The notes beneath the pieces were generated by a model. That model was not told the origin of the DNA. It made no database searches and worked only from the letters and a program-made list of their open reading frames with translations. Below are positions 41,423 through 51,623 of a stretch of 64,000 bases of DNA, piece after piece (the stretch's first letter is position 1; each line of letters starts with the position of its first letter). This stretch comes from a virus, in IMG/VR virus record IMGVR_UViG_3300042511_000631, positions 1-64,000 of that record; one strand, given 5' to 3'. The translations under genes were made by a program, and so were the position numbers.

Positions 41423-43170
41423 TGGCTACTAACTACATACCGCAGGTGGATTACACCTCCCGCGATTACTCGTCTATTCGCCAAGATTTGATTGATTTAA
41501 TCCCAGAATTTACCCCTACTTGGACTAACCGCGATCCAGCTGACTTTGGTATTACTATCTTAGAGATGTTCTCTTACATGGGTGACATTTTAAATTACTA
41601 TATTGATAAATCAGCTAACGAAGCATTTATTAGCACAGCTAGCCAACGCGACAGCGTGCTCCAGTTGGCTAAGCTTTTGGGATACACCCCAACAACCAGC
41701 ACAGCTTCTACTGTTACATTAACTTTTGCCGACACCCGCGGTGGTACCCCAGCTACCGCTTTTGTGGTGCCAGCTTTGACTCAGGTAGCAACATCTGCGG
41801 TAACAGATAGCAATACAAATCAAATTGTTTTTGAAACCAATTCTGCCGTAACCGTGCCCATAAACGGAACAATTACAGTTTCCGCCAAACAGGGCAAAAC
41901 TATCGGGATCTCTCCTGTGGAAAAAATTGGTGAGTCTAACGGACAAGCTAACCAAGTATTTAAATTAGCTCAATCGCCTGTAATTAACGGCAGTATTTCA
42001 GTCACTGTTGGCGGGGTTAACTATTACGAAGTTTCTTATTTAATTGACTACAATAGCTACGACCCAGTGTTCTCTACCTACACAAACGCCGATAGCGTCA
42101 CATATGTTTTGTTTGGCGATAACATCAGCGGCCGTATTCCACCAAATAACGCAGAAATTTTTGCCGTATACCGTATTGGCGGAGGCGCCGAAGGTAACGT
42201 AGCAGCAGGCACAATTAAATCTATTATTAGCCAAGCTGCTATTACACCTACTGCTTCTGGTTTAACTGTGCTTAACCAGTACATATCTGCCGCTAATGAC
42301 GGCTCAGCTTCTGGCGGAGCTGACGCGGAGTCTACTGACTCTATTCGTATTAACGCTCCGTTAAGCTTACGCGCTTTAAACCGCGCCGTATCTCTATCTG
42401 ACTATTCAGCTCTTTGTGTACAAGTTAGCGGTATTGCAAAAGCCATAGCTATTGCTGAAATTTATAGCAGCATTACTGTGTTCTTTGCTCCTTACGGTGA
42501 TCGCGGAGTAGAATCTGACAACGTAACCCCTACCGCAACCTTTAATACACTAAAGGCGACAGTACTAAGTTATATGGCTGACAAAGTTCCAGCTAACACC
42601 ACAATTACATTCCAACCACCAAGCTATGTAACTGCGCTAATAGACGCAAACGTTACATGCCTACCTCAATACAAACAAAACTTAGTAGAGGCCGGCGTAA
42701 ACACAATCTTGGCAGAACTATTTGCTTTTGACAACGTAGCGTTTGCTGACCGCATTACCCTACAAGATGTAATGTCTGCTATTTCATCTGTAGATGGTGT
42801 GGCGTACTCGCAAATAACAAAACTTGTCCGCGAAGATGAAGACATCACATTAACCGTAACCAACAAGGTTCTTTCATCAAATGTAGCAACATTAACTGTA
42901 GGTTCCTCACACGGCATTACTGTTGGAAATACAATTCTGGTTTCTGGAGTAGACGCTACGTTTAACGGTACGTTTGTAGTTACCGCAGTAGCATCCACTA
43001 CAATTTCTTATGTATGTATTGCTACTAACGTGTCTTCTACCGTAGTCTCCATTACTGATGGTGTAACAGTGCTAAAAGTTACTGACATCTTATGTTTAAC
43101 AAATGAAATCCCAGAGATTGACTACGAAACAAATCTTAATTTGACATTAACGGGAGGTATTCTTAACTAA
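41422..43170 (+). CDS. baseplate J-like wedge protein (gp6-like)
   Basis: 582 residues. DYTSRDYSSIRQDLIDLIPEFTPTWTNRDPADFGITILEMFSYMGDILNYYIDKSANEAF is the classic gpJ/gp6 N-terminus. A beta-repeat of the same kind as in the 2246-3187 protein is inserted near residues 480-555 (VLSSNVATLTVGSSHGITVGNTILVSG). It forms the wedge ring of the baseplate. Confidence 0.92.
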   Translation: MATNYIPQVDYTSRDYSSIRQDLIDLIPEFTPTWTNRDPADFGITILEMFSYMGDILNYYIDKSANEAFISTASQRDSVLQLAKLLGYTPTTSTASTVTLTFADTRGGTPATAFVVPALTQVATSAVTDSNTNQIVFETNSAVTVPINGTITVSAKQGKTIGISPVEKIGESNGQANQVFKLAQSPVINGSISVTVGGVNYYEVSYLIDYNSYDPVFSTYTNADSVTYVLFGDNISGRIPPNNAEIFAVYRIGGGAEGNVAAGTIKSIISQAAITPTASGLTVLNQYISAANDGSASGGADAESTDSIRINAPLSLRALNRAVSLSDYSALCVQVSGIAKAIAIAEIYSSITVFFAPYGDRGVESDNVTPTATFNTLKATVLSYMADKVPANTTITFQPPSYVTALIDANVTCLPQYKQNLVEAGVNTILAELFAFDNVAFADRITLQDVMSAISSVDGVAYSQITKLVREDEDITLTVTNKVLSSNVATLTVGSSHGITVGNTILVSGVDATFNGTFVVTAVASTTISYVCIATNVSSTVVSITDGVTVLKVTDILCLTNEIPEIDYETNLNLTLTGGILN

Positions 43171-45704
43171 TGTCACGTTACGGTATTAATTATTACGGCT
43201 TAAGTACGTACGGCTCTTCCGCCGCCGTTCAGTACGTAGCTGGGGCTTTTACTGCCCAATCTAGAGGGTACGGGTTTATACGTATTGAATGGGAAAACCC
43301 ATCTGGCGCGTGGTCAAATGTTCGGTTAATAAGAAACTCTTACGGTTACCCCGTAAACGCGTATGACGGCGACGTATTAGTCAATGCGGCAAGAGAAAAC
43401 AATTTAACAGAGTATGACGATTCAACGTTAGCAAAAGGCGCATTTTATTACTACTCTTTATTTTTGTATGACACCTTAACTTATAGCTGGGTTCGTGCGG
43501 GAAATGTAACGGGAGTATCTGTAAAAAATTACAATTACGGTGCCAATATGTACAAATACATGCCGGACATTTACAAACTTACTCAAGCCTACGTGGCCTC
43601 ATCCGAATGGGATAACGACGACCTTTACAACTTTTTATCTTTATTTGGATTTCAACTTGACCACGCTCACACAATAACTAATTTATTAGTAAATCGGTAC
43701 GACTTAGAAAAAGTTGGCGGAGTTCTAATCCCGTCATTACTACAGCAGTTTGGCTTAACGTACGAGCCTGAAATTGGTTACCAGCAATCCCGCATCCTTG
43801 TACGTGACGCAGTTCAAATTGGCAAGAAAAAGGGAAGCGCAGAAGGCTTGCGTCAATTTATGAAAGCTTTTACAGGGTACGCAGTACCTCAACCAATTGC
43901 TGGAACCCCAAATCCAAGTGTAGACGGATTAGTGGTAGGCGAAAATATAATGCTTGATTACAACGATTCTTCATTTGAAGAGTCCGTTGGGCAATGGGCT
44001 TCATCTGACAGTACGGCTACCTTGACCCATTTAAAAAAGATGGACATTACAGCCGTATCTTTAACCTCTAACGTTGTCCGTTTAATTATTGGATCTCATG
44101 CGTTTAAAGTTGGAAACAAAATTAACACCTCTGGGTTTACTTACCCACTGTTTAACACGTTAGGTACTCAAAAGACTATTACCGCAATTGATGCTACGTC
44201 AATTTATTTTGCGTTAACTGCCAACGATGTGGCGCAACTACCGGCGTATAACAACTCCACTTCAAGTTACCCAGTAGTTATTCCCTACCCAACACCTTGG
44301 GATGAGCCAACAACTTTAACTCAATACCCAAATAAACAAAACGGTATTTTGGCTATAAAAAATAGCACGGCGTCAACAGCTACAATTAAAATTGAATGCG
44401 GGTTGCTTAACCCTGTTCTAAAAGGCGTTCCAGTAACCACAGGTTTAAATTATGTGTTTAGTGTGTACTCAGCTGCTGGGTCTACTCTTAAAGGAATTGT
44501 TCTTAAAATTAGATGGTATAGCCGTCTAGGTGATTTTCTTTCAGAGTCAACAGGCAGCTCAGTAAATAACGTAGTTGGCGATTTCTCAGCTCGTCCTGTT
44601 GTTTCGGACGGTGCCCCAGCTGACGCTTATTACGCTGTACCTGTAATAACAGTTGTTAGCGCCGGAGCAACATCGCTTAATGAATACCATTATTTTGATT
44701 GCGCTCAATTTGAACAATCAGCTTCAGTCACAGACTTTGATGAAGCGCGCCAAATACATATGACGTTAAGAGCTTCTAGAATTAACGAATTGCTAAACCC
44801 TCACTTTGCCTCACCGTTAACCCCCTGGGCGGTTACAGGAGCATCAACTTCCGTAGATGCAACAACAAAAGAGCCAGACGTTGACGTATTCTCAATTGCC
44901 TTTAAATCTTTAACTTCAAATGTAGCAATGCTTGAAACATCCGTAAGTCACAACTTGCGTCCGGGAGATGTAGTTGTCGTAAGCGGGGTTGGCGCACCAT
45001 TTGATGGAACTAAAACTATAGCAACAGTTAGAGTTAACGCGGCTAACCCAACGCAAGTGTCAAAAACTTTTACCTACGCTGTTACAAACACAAATATTGT
45101 TAGAGTGGCCGCAACAGGTACAACTTATAAATCTGGAGATGCTTTAAAACTTACCGCCTCTGGCACGTCGGTGTTAGTAAAATCAACAACAACAACTGCA
45201 GATTTAATGCCAATCCATTACCCAAGCACCTCTTACACATTTAGCGTATACGCTCAAGTTGCAACGGGAACAGAAACTGTAACCCCGGCTATTGTTTGGT
45301 ATGACTCTTCTAAAGTTGCAATAGGTTCACCTATATCTGGAACCGCTACAGCAATTACCGCAACAGGTACTGCTTGGAATCGCCCATCTGTAACAGCCAT
45401 CGCACCAAGCAACGCAGCATACGCGCACGTGCAACTGTCATGGACAGCTGTAATTGGCGAAGAACTTTGGCTTGATGCAGCTTTGTTTGAAAACACTTCA
45501 TCAATATCAACATACTTTGATGGAAGCTACGGCCCAGCTACAGCTAACGACTTGTTTTGGGAAGGCGGGGTAGTAGGTGGTTCCCGCAGCCATTACTACA
45601 AGCATCGGTACGCTATTCAAGATCGTTTGGCGGGAGCAGCGTTAGACTCTCAGTTAAACACGGGAACCACTGTAGCTATTTACTTGGCTCAACCAAAAAC
45701 GTAG
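43170..45704 (+). CDS. gpI-like tail protein with C-terminal carbohydrate-binding-like domains
   Basis: 844 residues. Residues about 125-240 (YMPDIYKL...LYNFLSLFGFQLDHAHTITNLLVNRYDLEKVGGVLIPSLLQQFGLTYEPEIGYQQSRILVRDAVQIGKKKGSAEGLRQFMKAFTGY) match the P2 gpI/phage tail protein family that connects baseplate and fibres. The rest holds repeated beta-domains with a jelly-roll look (WYDSSKVAIG...FENTSSISTYFDGSYG), probably glycan-binding. Confidence 0.82.
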   Translation: MSRYGINYYGLSTYGSSAAVQYVAGAFTAQSRGYGFIRIEWENPSGAWSNVRLIRNSYGYPVNAYDGDVLVNAARENNLTEYDDSTLAKGAFYYYSLFLYDTLTYSWVRAGNVTGVSVKNYNYGANMYKYMPDIYKLTQAYVASSEWDNDDLYNFLSLFGFQLDHAHTITNLLVNRYDLEKVGGVLIPSLLQQFGLTYEPEIGYQQSRILVRDAVQIGKKKGSAEGLRQFMKAFTGYAVPQPIAGTPNPSVDGLVVGENIMLDYNDSSFEESVGQWASSDSTATLTHLKKMDITAVSLTSNVVRLIIGSHAFKVGNKINTSGFTYPLFNTLGTQKTITAIDATSIYFALTANDVAQLPAYNNSTSSYPVVIPYPTPWDEPTTLTQYPNKQNGILAIKNSTASTATIKIECGLLNPVLKGVPVTTGLNYVFSVYSAAGSTLKGIVLKIRWYSRLGDFLSESTGSSVNNVVGDFSARPVVSDGAPADAYYAVPVITVVSAGATSLNEYHYFDCAQFEQSASVTDFDEARQIHMTLRASRINELLNPHFASPLTPWAVTGASTSVDATTKEPDVDVFSIAFKSLTSNVAMLETSVSHNLRPGDVVVVSGVGAPFDGTKTIATVRVNAANPTQVSKTFTYAVTNTNIVRVAATGTTYKSGDALKLTASGTSVLVKSTTTTADLMPIHYPSTSYTFSVYAQVATGTETVTPAIVWYDSSKVAIGSPISGTATAITATGTAWNRPSVTAIAPSNAAYAHVQLSWTAVIGEELWLDAALFENTSSISTYFDGSYGPATANDLFWEGGVVGGSRSHYYKHRYAIQDRLAGAALDSQLNTGTTVAIYLAQPKT

Positions 45705-45716
45705 TAGGATGAGAGT

Positions 45717-45998
45717 ATGTTAAACCTCATACTCATTGGATGTTTTACTGCGTTTTTACTTGCCGCTCTTGGTCCTTTAATGGATATTTTAAGCATGTTT
45801 ATAGACAGTTTAATCCTCACCGCGTTTGCTTCTCTTGTCTTTTCTTTGGGGGCAACTTTGTTGTTAGGTACCCCGGACTATAGGTCAGCTACTGTCACAG
45901 TTGTTGCTGGCGCCTTTCTAGGATCTCTATTTTTAGCTTTGGCTGAACGCGTAGCTACCTACAAACCAGCCGTAATTAACCCCACTAGGACAAATTAA
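45717..45998 (+). CDS. small membrane protein (possible second holin)
   Basis: 93 residues with three predicted hydrophobic segments (about 3-22, 30-50, 58-78) and a short polar tail. AGGATGAG precedes the ATG. It is not next to endolysin genes; it ends the tail gene group. It could be a holin-like or superinfection-related membrane protein. Not recognised further. Confidence 0.6.
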   Translation: MLNLILIGCFTAFLLAALGPLMDILSMFIDSLILTAFASLVFSLGATLLLGTPDYRSATVTVVAGAFLGSLFLALAERVATYKPAVINPTRTN

Positions 45999-46008
45999 AA
46001 AAAATGTG

Positions 46009-46014
46009 TAGGGT
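46009..46014 (+). promoter_or_regulatory. -10 element TAGGGT for the replication module
   Basis: TGTG-TAGGGT lies 30 nt before the RBS (AAAGAGGAGA) and ATG 46039. The same hexamer is used at 51612 and 59548. Confidence 0.45.
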
Positions 46015-46038
46015 AGGGACTCTTAAAGAGGAGACCTT

Positions 46039-46662
46039 ATGGAAAAGCATTATGTTGTAATTGCGGGTAATGGTGAAACTAGCCGCGCAAACCTTGAAGC
46101 CCTTATGGAAGACTACTTTTACACAAAAGGCGCAGACGGAATAGTCACAGTTCACATTGTTGTGGAAGGCGCGTTAAGCCCCGGAAAAACTTTTGCTACG
46201 CAGTACTCAGAAAGCAAGGGCAAAGAAGTTTTTCAACTGGGCGTAAAAGACAGTCTACAAAAAGCGGATCGAGTAAATACGTCCTGTTTCATCCTGTGGT
46301 CTGATGAAGACTCAGAGTGCCAGAAAGTTTTGGCGGTAGCCACCCAAATGGGGATCCCATGCTTTGACTTGACCGAAGGTCTTCTCCCAATCACCGCATC
46401 TAACGGAATCAAGGCTGCGGTGGAACCCGTGATCCCAGTACAGGAAACCTTGACCCCGCCAGTTGTTGAGGAGCCTTACGTTGAACCTGAGGATGAGGAT
46501 GTTGAAGAAGACGGCGAAGAGGAAGAAGCCGAGTACGACGAGGAAGACATGGATAGCCTCTATTTCGGCGTGGAGGCCATTGCCAAGATATTTGCAAAAG
46601 CTATGGTTAAGGAATTGACCGAGCAGGGTGTTTTAAAGCCTTCCAAGGCACCTGAGGCATGA
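46039..46662 (+). CDS. hypothetical Rossmann-like protein with acidic linker
   Basis: 207 residues. The N-terminal 125 residues (YVVIAGNGETSRANLEALMEDYFY...KADRVNTSCFILWSDEDSECQKVLAVATQMGIPCFDL) alternate beta and alpha like a nucleotide-binding Rossmann/SLOG domain. An extremely acidic linker follows (about 148-172), then a short helix. It is the first gene of the replication module. Function unknown. Confidence 0.6.
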   Translation: MEKHYVVIAGNGETSRANLEALMEDYFYTKGADGIVTVHIVVEGALSPGKTFATQYSESKGKEVFQLGVKDSLQKADRVNTSCFILWSDEDSECQKVLAVATQMGIPCFDLTEGLLPITASNGIKAAVEPVIPVQETLTPPVVEEPYVEPEDEDVEEDGEEEEAEYDEEDMDSLYFGVEAIAKIFAKAMVKELTEQGVLKPSKAPEA

Positions 46663-47531
46663 TTTCAGCCCGAGCCCTAGGCATCCTTTTGGAAATCGCT
46701 TCTACAGGCCTCCAAGGCGGTGCTGACACCCTTTCTCTCCATTTTAAAGAGGGGCGTGACGCCTGCCAGTCTGCCCTGACCGAACTACGCAAGGCCGGTC
46801 TGATAGAGACCAAAACCAACAAGTTCAATGGCGGGTTTAGCCGGTCAATTGAGGTCACGGAGCTAGGATTTACTTTCCTGGAAAGCCGTATAAGTATAAC
46901 CCTGAAAAGCCGTACATCCATACTGCTGTCACAGCCTAATAGCATATTAAGCACTAATAGCTTATTAGCAAATAAGCAAGAAATAGTACCCGACGGGGTC
47001 GGGGATGAAGAATTTTACAAGGTCGATTTAAAAACGGGAGGCGAAATGGATTTCTTAGGGCAAATGGATTTAGACCCTGATGACCGCGAGGAACAACTTC
47101 GCAAAGGGCGAGAACGCCGAAAGCTGGATTATCAAGACGCCAAGCAGCAAAAGCACGATGCTATGGTTGCTACAGCTGAAAATCGTTTACCGGCGATGTG
47201 GTCGACCAACCAAAGCTCATCGGAGTTCATCAAGCGCCTTGAGGACATGTGGCATGTAAAACCTTGGACTGTCAGTCAAGCCCCCTTCAGAGCATCCCTA
47301 GCCAACGCTAGAAAGGCCTACGACACAGACGGCGAGATTGAGATTTTGATGATGGATTTGTATTTTAAGCAGATTGCTCATGAAACTTCTATTGACAACC
47401 CTGAGCATATTTGGCGAAGATTCATCCAACAATTTAGCTCACTTGCGATTGAGGCAAAACGGTCTAGGGTTACCGACGACGATATTGAAACTGAAAAGAT
47501 TAAAGCCGCAAAGTCTTGGGAAGGTATTTAA
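46659..47531 (+). CDS. winged-helix replication protein (initiator/loader candidate)
   Basis: 290 residues. N-terminal winged helix (ISARALGILLEIASTGLQGGADTLSLHFKEGRDACQSALTELRKAGLIETK), a linker, then a helical C-terminal domain. Position immediately upstream of the AAA helicase loader suggests a replication initiator or DnaD/DnaT-like primosome protein. It overlaps the previous gene by 4 nt and the next by 1 nt. Confidence 0.62.
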   Translation: MISARALGILLEIASTGLQGGADTLSLHFKEGRDACQSALTELRKAGLIETKTNKFNGGFSRSIEVTELGFTFLESRISITLKSRTSILLSQPNSILSTNSLLANKQEIVPDGVGDEEFYKVDLKTGGEMDFLGQMDLDPDDREEQLRKGRERRKLDYQDAKQQKHDAMVATAENRLPAMWSTNQSSSEFIKRLEDMWHVKPWTVSQAPFRASLANARKAYDTDGEIEILMMDLYFKQIAHETSIDNPEHIWRRFIQQFSSLAIEAKRSRVTDDDIETEKIKAAKSWEGI

Positions 47532-48220
47532 TGTTTAATGTTAAAGATCTAAAGGTTCGTCGCCGATCTTGGGTACAAAGCGCGTCTATTCCTAGCGCCC
47601 GTGTGGGTTGGACGGTTGAGGATTGCGTAGATGTAGACAAGGATGACATTGAATCTATCCGCCGTTGGATGTCAACGGTTGAGTCGGGAAAGGTCATCCG
47701 CGCTGTCGGATCAAAGTTTTGTGGCAAAGGGTTACTTTTATACGGCCAACCGGGTCGCGGAAAGTCCACATTAGCTTTGGCTGTGATTCAAGACATGATG
47801 AGAACGTTTCCGTTAGAGGCTTTTGCTCCAGCTGAACACGGGGTAGTTATCCGCCCTTGTTATTTTGCAACTTTTAACAGCATTTTAGACTTAAAGGGGT
47901 CTTTAATGGGAGACCCTTCAATTGAAGAGCAAATAATTTATAACGGAATACTTGGGGAGTGCCAAGACGATGCTTATAACATACGAGTATTGATTATCGA
48001 CGATCTAGGTAAAGAACACGCTAGTTTGTCTGGTTGGCAAAAGAATTTACTTCATCACGTGTTAAGAACCCGCTTTAACAACGGATTGCCTACTATTGTC
48101 ACCACGAACATCAAACGCGATGATTGGGGAGGGCTCTACGGTGACGCAACTGAAAGCTTTGCAAACGAAGCTTTTGTTTATATGCCCATTGCTGTCACTA
48201 AAGGAGACCTACGTAAATGA
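47531..48220 (+). CDS. DnaC-like AAA+ helicase loader
   Basis: 229 residues from ATG 47531. Walker A YGQPGRGKSTLAL, Walker B RVLIIDDLGKEH and sensor-1 LPTIVTTN are clear. The layout is that of DnaC/IstB-type ATPases that load DnaB onto DNA. DnaB and primase genes lie close downstream. It overlaps the following SWIM gene by 4 nt. Confidence 0.87.
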   Translation: MFNVKDLKVRRRSWVQSASIPSARVGWTVEDCVDVDKDDIESIRRWMSTVESGKVIRAVGSKFCGKGLLLYGQPGRGKSTLALAVIQDMMRTFPLEAFAPAEHGVVIRPCYFATFNSILDLKGSLMGDPSIEEQIIYNGILGECQDDAYNIRVLIIDDLGKEHASLSGWQKNLLHHVLRTRFNNGLPTIVTTNIKRDDWGGLYGDATESFANEAFVYMPIAVTKGDLRK

Positions 48221-48531
48221 GCGAGTTCCAAATGACTGATGATTATCGTTTAGTTCAAGTGTTCTTGCCGCAAAACACAACCACCGGCCCTGGAATTTAT
48301 GAAGTGTCTATAAATGATACTGATGGTTTTTACTGTACTTGCCCGGGTTACTCTGGACGCGCTATATGTAAACATGTTAAGTTTGTCAGAGCGCGGATTG
48401 ATACTAATAACGGAACTTACCCGTTAGAGATATCTAGTAGAGCTACTATGGATGACGCCGATAAAGCTAAAACATCCAACAAAGAGTTCCGGCAATTTAT
48501 TATAAAATTTGGCAAGGTAGAGGTTATCTAA
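48217..48531 (+). CDS. SWIM zinc-finger protein
   Basis: 104 residues. The motif YCTCPGYSGRAICKHVKFV (CxC, then C-K-H) is the SWIM zinc finger, found in DNA-interacting proteins. It lies between the loader and helicase genes. It could be a DNA- or protein-binding accessory of the replisome. Confidence 0.8.
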   Translation: MSEFQMTDDYRLVQVFLPQNTTTGPGIYEVSINDTDGFYCTCPGYSGRAICKHVKFVRARIDTNNGTYPLEISSRATMDDADKAKTSNKEFRQFIIKFGKVEVI

Positions 48532-48532
48532 C

Positions 48533-48940
48533 TTGCGAAACGGGGATATCAGCAACGAGCTCCCCAAAAGAATACTTGTAGTAAGTGACATATTCTTAAC
48601 TGTAGAGCTCACGTTTAAAAAAGTATTAAAAGTTTTTCCTGTCGCAAAAATTGATAAAAAGATTCGTCGTGACATTTTAAGTTATCTCTACTTGTACACC
48701 ACTAAACAAGGTGTTACTTTAGAACTTGTATCGTATGAGTTATCCGATGATGATCTAGCAAAAGTAATTGATATGCTTGACGACATGGGTACTAACCCGT
48801 TTAGATACTTCTCAGCGTACGAATCAGTGAACCATCTAGTAGCGGAATTGCCTTATCGTCCAGAAGTTGTTGGTGTGCTTGATACACCAGAGCGACTGTT
48901 ACGTTATGGCCATTGGGGATTGGACTTTAATAGACTATGA
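48533..48940 (+). CDS. conserved hypothetical replication-module protein
   Basis: 135 residues from TTG 48533 (AGAGG upstream). N-terminus RILVVSDIFLTVELTFKKVLKVFP, C-terminus VVGVLDTPERLLRYGHWGLDF. No family recognised with confidence. It overlaps dnaB by 4 nt. Confidence 0.58.
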   Translation: MRNGDISNELPKRILVVSDIFLTVELTFKKVLKVFPVAKIDKKIRRDILSYLYLYTTKQGVTLELVSYELSDDDLAKVIDMLDDMGTNPFRYFSAYESVNHLVAELPYRPEVVGVLDTPERLLRYGHWGLDFNRL

Positions 48941-50163
48941 ACAACCAAGTAAAACTCATCAGTAAGATTCTTTCAGACCGAGATGTAACTTTAGTTCTTG
49001 AAAAGAATATTAACGAGTCTTGGTTTTCAGACGCCACAGATAAAAAAATATTTAAGTTTATTCAACAGCATTTTGTTAATTATCAAGAATGCCCAAGCTT
49101 AGATGTAATACTCGAGAACTTTCCAACTTTTGAGATAACACCTTGCTTAGATAGCGTTGATTATTTAATTGATCGTTTAACTCAAGATCGTCGTAAGCAA
49201 AGAATTGTTGCCACACTTGGATCAGCTCTTGAAGCACTTGAAAGAGAACAAGACCACGAATCAGCTTTACTTGCTTTACAAAATGGAATTGTAAAGTTAG
49301 AAGAGGATGGGCTTAACAGCTCTACAGATTTAGAAATTACTATTGCTGCTAAGTCAGCGGTGGAAGAGTATGAGTGGCGAAAGAATAACCCCGGGCTATT
49401 AGGACTACCTACAGGGTTTCCTACTATTGATAGGGCTACTTCTGGTTTACAGAATGGCCAGTTAATTGTAATTATTGCTCCACCAAAAACTGGTAAGTCA
49501 ACTCTTGCGTTACAGATTGCTACTAATTGTCACTTGAATAACAAAGTCCCATTGTTTTATTCGTTTGAGATGAGCAACAGCGAGCAGAAGAGTCGGTACT
49601 ACGCCATGCGTGCTCGTATTTCTCACAAGCGTTTAATGGAAGGTAACTTAACTTCGGAAGAAGAAAGTCGTTATTACCGTGTTGTTAAAGGCATTGAGAA
49701 CATGCACGATAAGTTTTGGTTTAGCGACTCCTCTGGCGGTCAGACTGTAAGCGGTGTGGCTAGCAAGATTCAAAATAAGAATCCAGATATTGTTTTTATT
49801 GACGGAACTTACTTGATGATTGATGAGCAGACTGGTGAGGCAAATACTCCTCAAGCTCTAACTAACATCACTCGTTCTTTAAAGCGTTTAGCTCAGAAGG
49901 TTAACAAGCCGATTGTTATCTCTACTCAAGTACTGGCTTGGAAGATGAAAGGTGGAAAGGTAAACGCAGACGCTATTGGTTACTCATCTTCTTTTCACCA
50001 AGATGCTGACACTATCTTTGGTTTACAGCGAGAGACTGAAGATGTCGATGACACTCGTTTACTTAAAGTTGTAGCCAGCCGTAACTCTGGACTTAGCGAA
50101 GTTTCTCTATGCTGGGACTGGGACAGCGGTCAGTTCCGTGAGCTTGGGGTTGAAGACCTATGA
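48937..50163 (+). CDS. replicative DnaB-type helicase
   Basis: 408 residues. GLPTGFPTIDRATSGLQNGQLIVIIAPPKTGKSTLALQIA contains Walker A (PPKTGKST). YSFEMSNSEQKSRYYAMRA, the Walker B-like PDIVFIDGTYLM and the S-T-Q-V strand (IVISTQV) follow the RecA-like DnaB layout. The N-terminal domain is reduced. It unwinds DNA at the phage fork and is coupled to the primase gene by ATGA overlap. Confidence 0.92.
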   Translation: MNNQVKLISKILSDRDVTLVLEKNINESWFSDATDKKIFKFIQQHFVNYQECPSLDVILENFPTFEITPCLDSVDYLIDRLTQDRRKQRIVATLGSALEALEREQDHESALLALQNGIVKLEEDGLNSSTDLEITIAAKSAVEEYEWRKNNPGLLGLPTGFPTIDRATSGLQNGQLIVIIAPPKTGKSTLALQIATNCHLNNKVPLFYSFEMSNSEQKSRYYAMRARISHKRLMEGNLTSEEESRYYRVVKGIENMHDKFWFSDSSGGQTVSGVASKIQNKNPDIVFIDGTYLMIDEQTGEANTPQALTNITRSLKRLAQKVNKPIVISTQVLAWKMKGGKVNADAIGYSSSFHQDADTIFGLQRETEDVDDTRLLKVVASRNSGLSEVSLCWDWDSGQFRELGVEDL

Positions 50164-51089
50164 CAGTTGAAGAGATGCAAGACACCCTTACGCGTTTAGG
50201 TATGGAGAGTATTGCTGTACGCGGAGATGAAATCCAGAGCTATTGTCCAGCTCACAAAGATAGAACTGGTCGTGAAGACCGCAACCCGTCGTTTTGGATT
50301 AACTCCGACACTGGAGCTTTTATTTGTTTCTCCTGTCAGTTTAAAGGAAATGTTTACAGTTTAATTAGTTATGTAAGCGGTATTGAGTTTGATAAAGCTA
50401 AAGAATGGTTTGCTTCTCCTTCGCTTTTAGTTACTCGGTTTAACCGACTTATTGAAGAAAAGCGGGGGCCAATTGAAGAGCCAACTATTATTACTGAATC
50501 GATGCTTAGTGCTTTTGTAGACCCCCCGCAGGAAGCTTTAAACGCTAGAGGGATATCTTTAGCTGCTGCAAGAGCCTACGAGATTTGTTGGGATGCTAGA
50601 CAAGACAATTGGATTATCCCTATTCGTGATTCTAAAACTCAAAAGCTTTTAGGCTGGCAGGAGAAGGGTTACAAACAGCGTTACTTTAACAACCGCCCGG
50701 CTAAGATTAAAAAAAGCAATTCTTTATTTGGTTACAGCCAGTATGTAGGCGGGGACATGATTGTGGTTGAGTCCCCTTTAGATGTAGTGCGCTTAGCCTC
50801 AGTGGGGATTATGGGCGGGGTGGCTACTTACGGAGCTTTGATATCAGACTCTCAAGTTGGGTACTTAAGAGGAGCCGACCGATTGATCTTTGCTTTAGAT
50901 AACGACGAAGCTGGAAAGAACGCGTCTATGAAAATGCTACATACCTGTAAGGCTCTTGATATGGAAGCGTGGTTCTTTAGTTATAGCAATACGGACATGA
51001 AAGATATTGGCGGGATGAGCCTTGATGAGGTACGTTTAGGGTTAACAAACGCCAAACACTTGGTACACGGATTGAGGGCAGTTCTATGA
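50160..51089 (+). CDS. DnaG-type primase
   Basis: 309 residues. N-terminal CHC2-like zinc finger (YCPAHKDRTG.......FICFSCQFKGNVYSLI), then a TOPRIM domain with E in IVVESPLDVVRLA and D-x-D in LIFALDNDEAGK. It makes RNA primers. It is shorter than bacterial DnaG and lacks an obvious helicase-binding domain. It overlaps both neighbours by 4 nt. Confidence 0.92.
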   Translation: MTVEEMQDTLTRLGMESIAVRGDEIQSYCPAHKDRTGREDRNPSFWINSDTGAFICFSCQFKGNVYSLISYVSGIEFDKAKEWFASPSLLVTRFNRLIEEKRGPIEEPTIITESMLSAFVDPPQEALNARGISLAAARAYEICWDARQDNWIIPIRDSKTQKLLGWQEKGYKQRYFNNRPAKIKKSNSLFGYSQYVGGDMIVVESPLDVVRLASVGIMGGVATYGALISDSQVGYLRGADRLIFALDNDEAGKNASMKMLHTCKALDMEAWFFSYSNTDMKDIGGMSLDEVRLGLTNAKHLVHGLRAVL

Positions 51090-51619
51090 TTATTGGTCTT
51101 TCAGGATATGCGCGTTCGGGAAAAGACACGGTTGCTGGAATGCTAATGGGTATTCATCATTATCAGCGAGTAGCTTTTGCGGACAAGATTAAAGAAATGT
51201 TGTATGAAATTGATCCGTTAATCATGTTTAATAGGAGAGATTTTAGGTTGCAAGACATTGTTGACTACAAAGGTTGGGAAACCGCCAAGACAGAGTTTCC
51301 AGAGATTCGCCGCTTACTTCAAGACCTTGGCGTAGGCGCTCGTGACATTTTTGGAACTGACTTTTGGATTGACCAAGCTTTGCGGAAGTACAACGTTACT
51401 GAAAAGATTGTTATTACAGATGTAAGGTTTAAGAACGAAGCCGCCGCTATTAAACGGCATAAAAATGGTCAAGTATGGCGAATTAATCGTATTGGTACTG
51501 GGCCAGCAAATGACCATGTCTCTGAAATAAATATGGACGACTGGGAATTTGACGCTGTTATAAACAACGACAGCGATATGCCCAATTTGATTCGCCAGAT
51601 ACGCGCCCTGCTAGGGTAG
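51086..51619 (+). CDS. deoxynucleoside monophosphate kinase
   Basis: 177 residues. P-loop GLSGYARSGKDTVA (4-17), then RVAFADKIKEMLYEIDP, an LLQDLGVGARDIFGTDFWI lid region and IVITDVRFKNEAAAI. This matches phage dNMP kinases that supply dNDPs for DNA synthesis. Overlapping start with primase (ATGA). Confidence 0.85.
   Translation: MIIGLSGYARSGKDTVAGMLMGIHHYQRVAFADKIKEMLYEIDPLIMFNRRDFRLQDIVDYKGWETAKTEFPEIRRLLQDLGVGARDIFGTDFWIDQALRKYNVTEKIVITDVRFKNEAAAIKRHKNGQVWRINRIGTGPANDHVSEINMDDWEFDAVINNDSDMPNLIRQIRALLG
51612..51617 (+). promoter_or_regulatory. leaderless promoter, TAGGGT 6 nt before ATG
   Basis: TGC-TAGGGT ends 6 nt before ATG 51624. There is no RBS in the short gap after the kinase stop, so the helicase gene may have its own leaderless transcript. 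Confidence 0.55.
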
Positions 51620-51623
51620 CTCT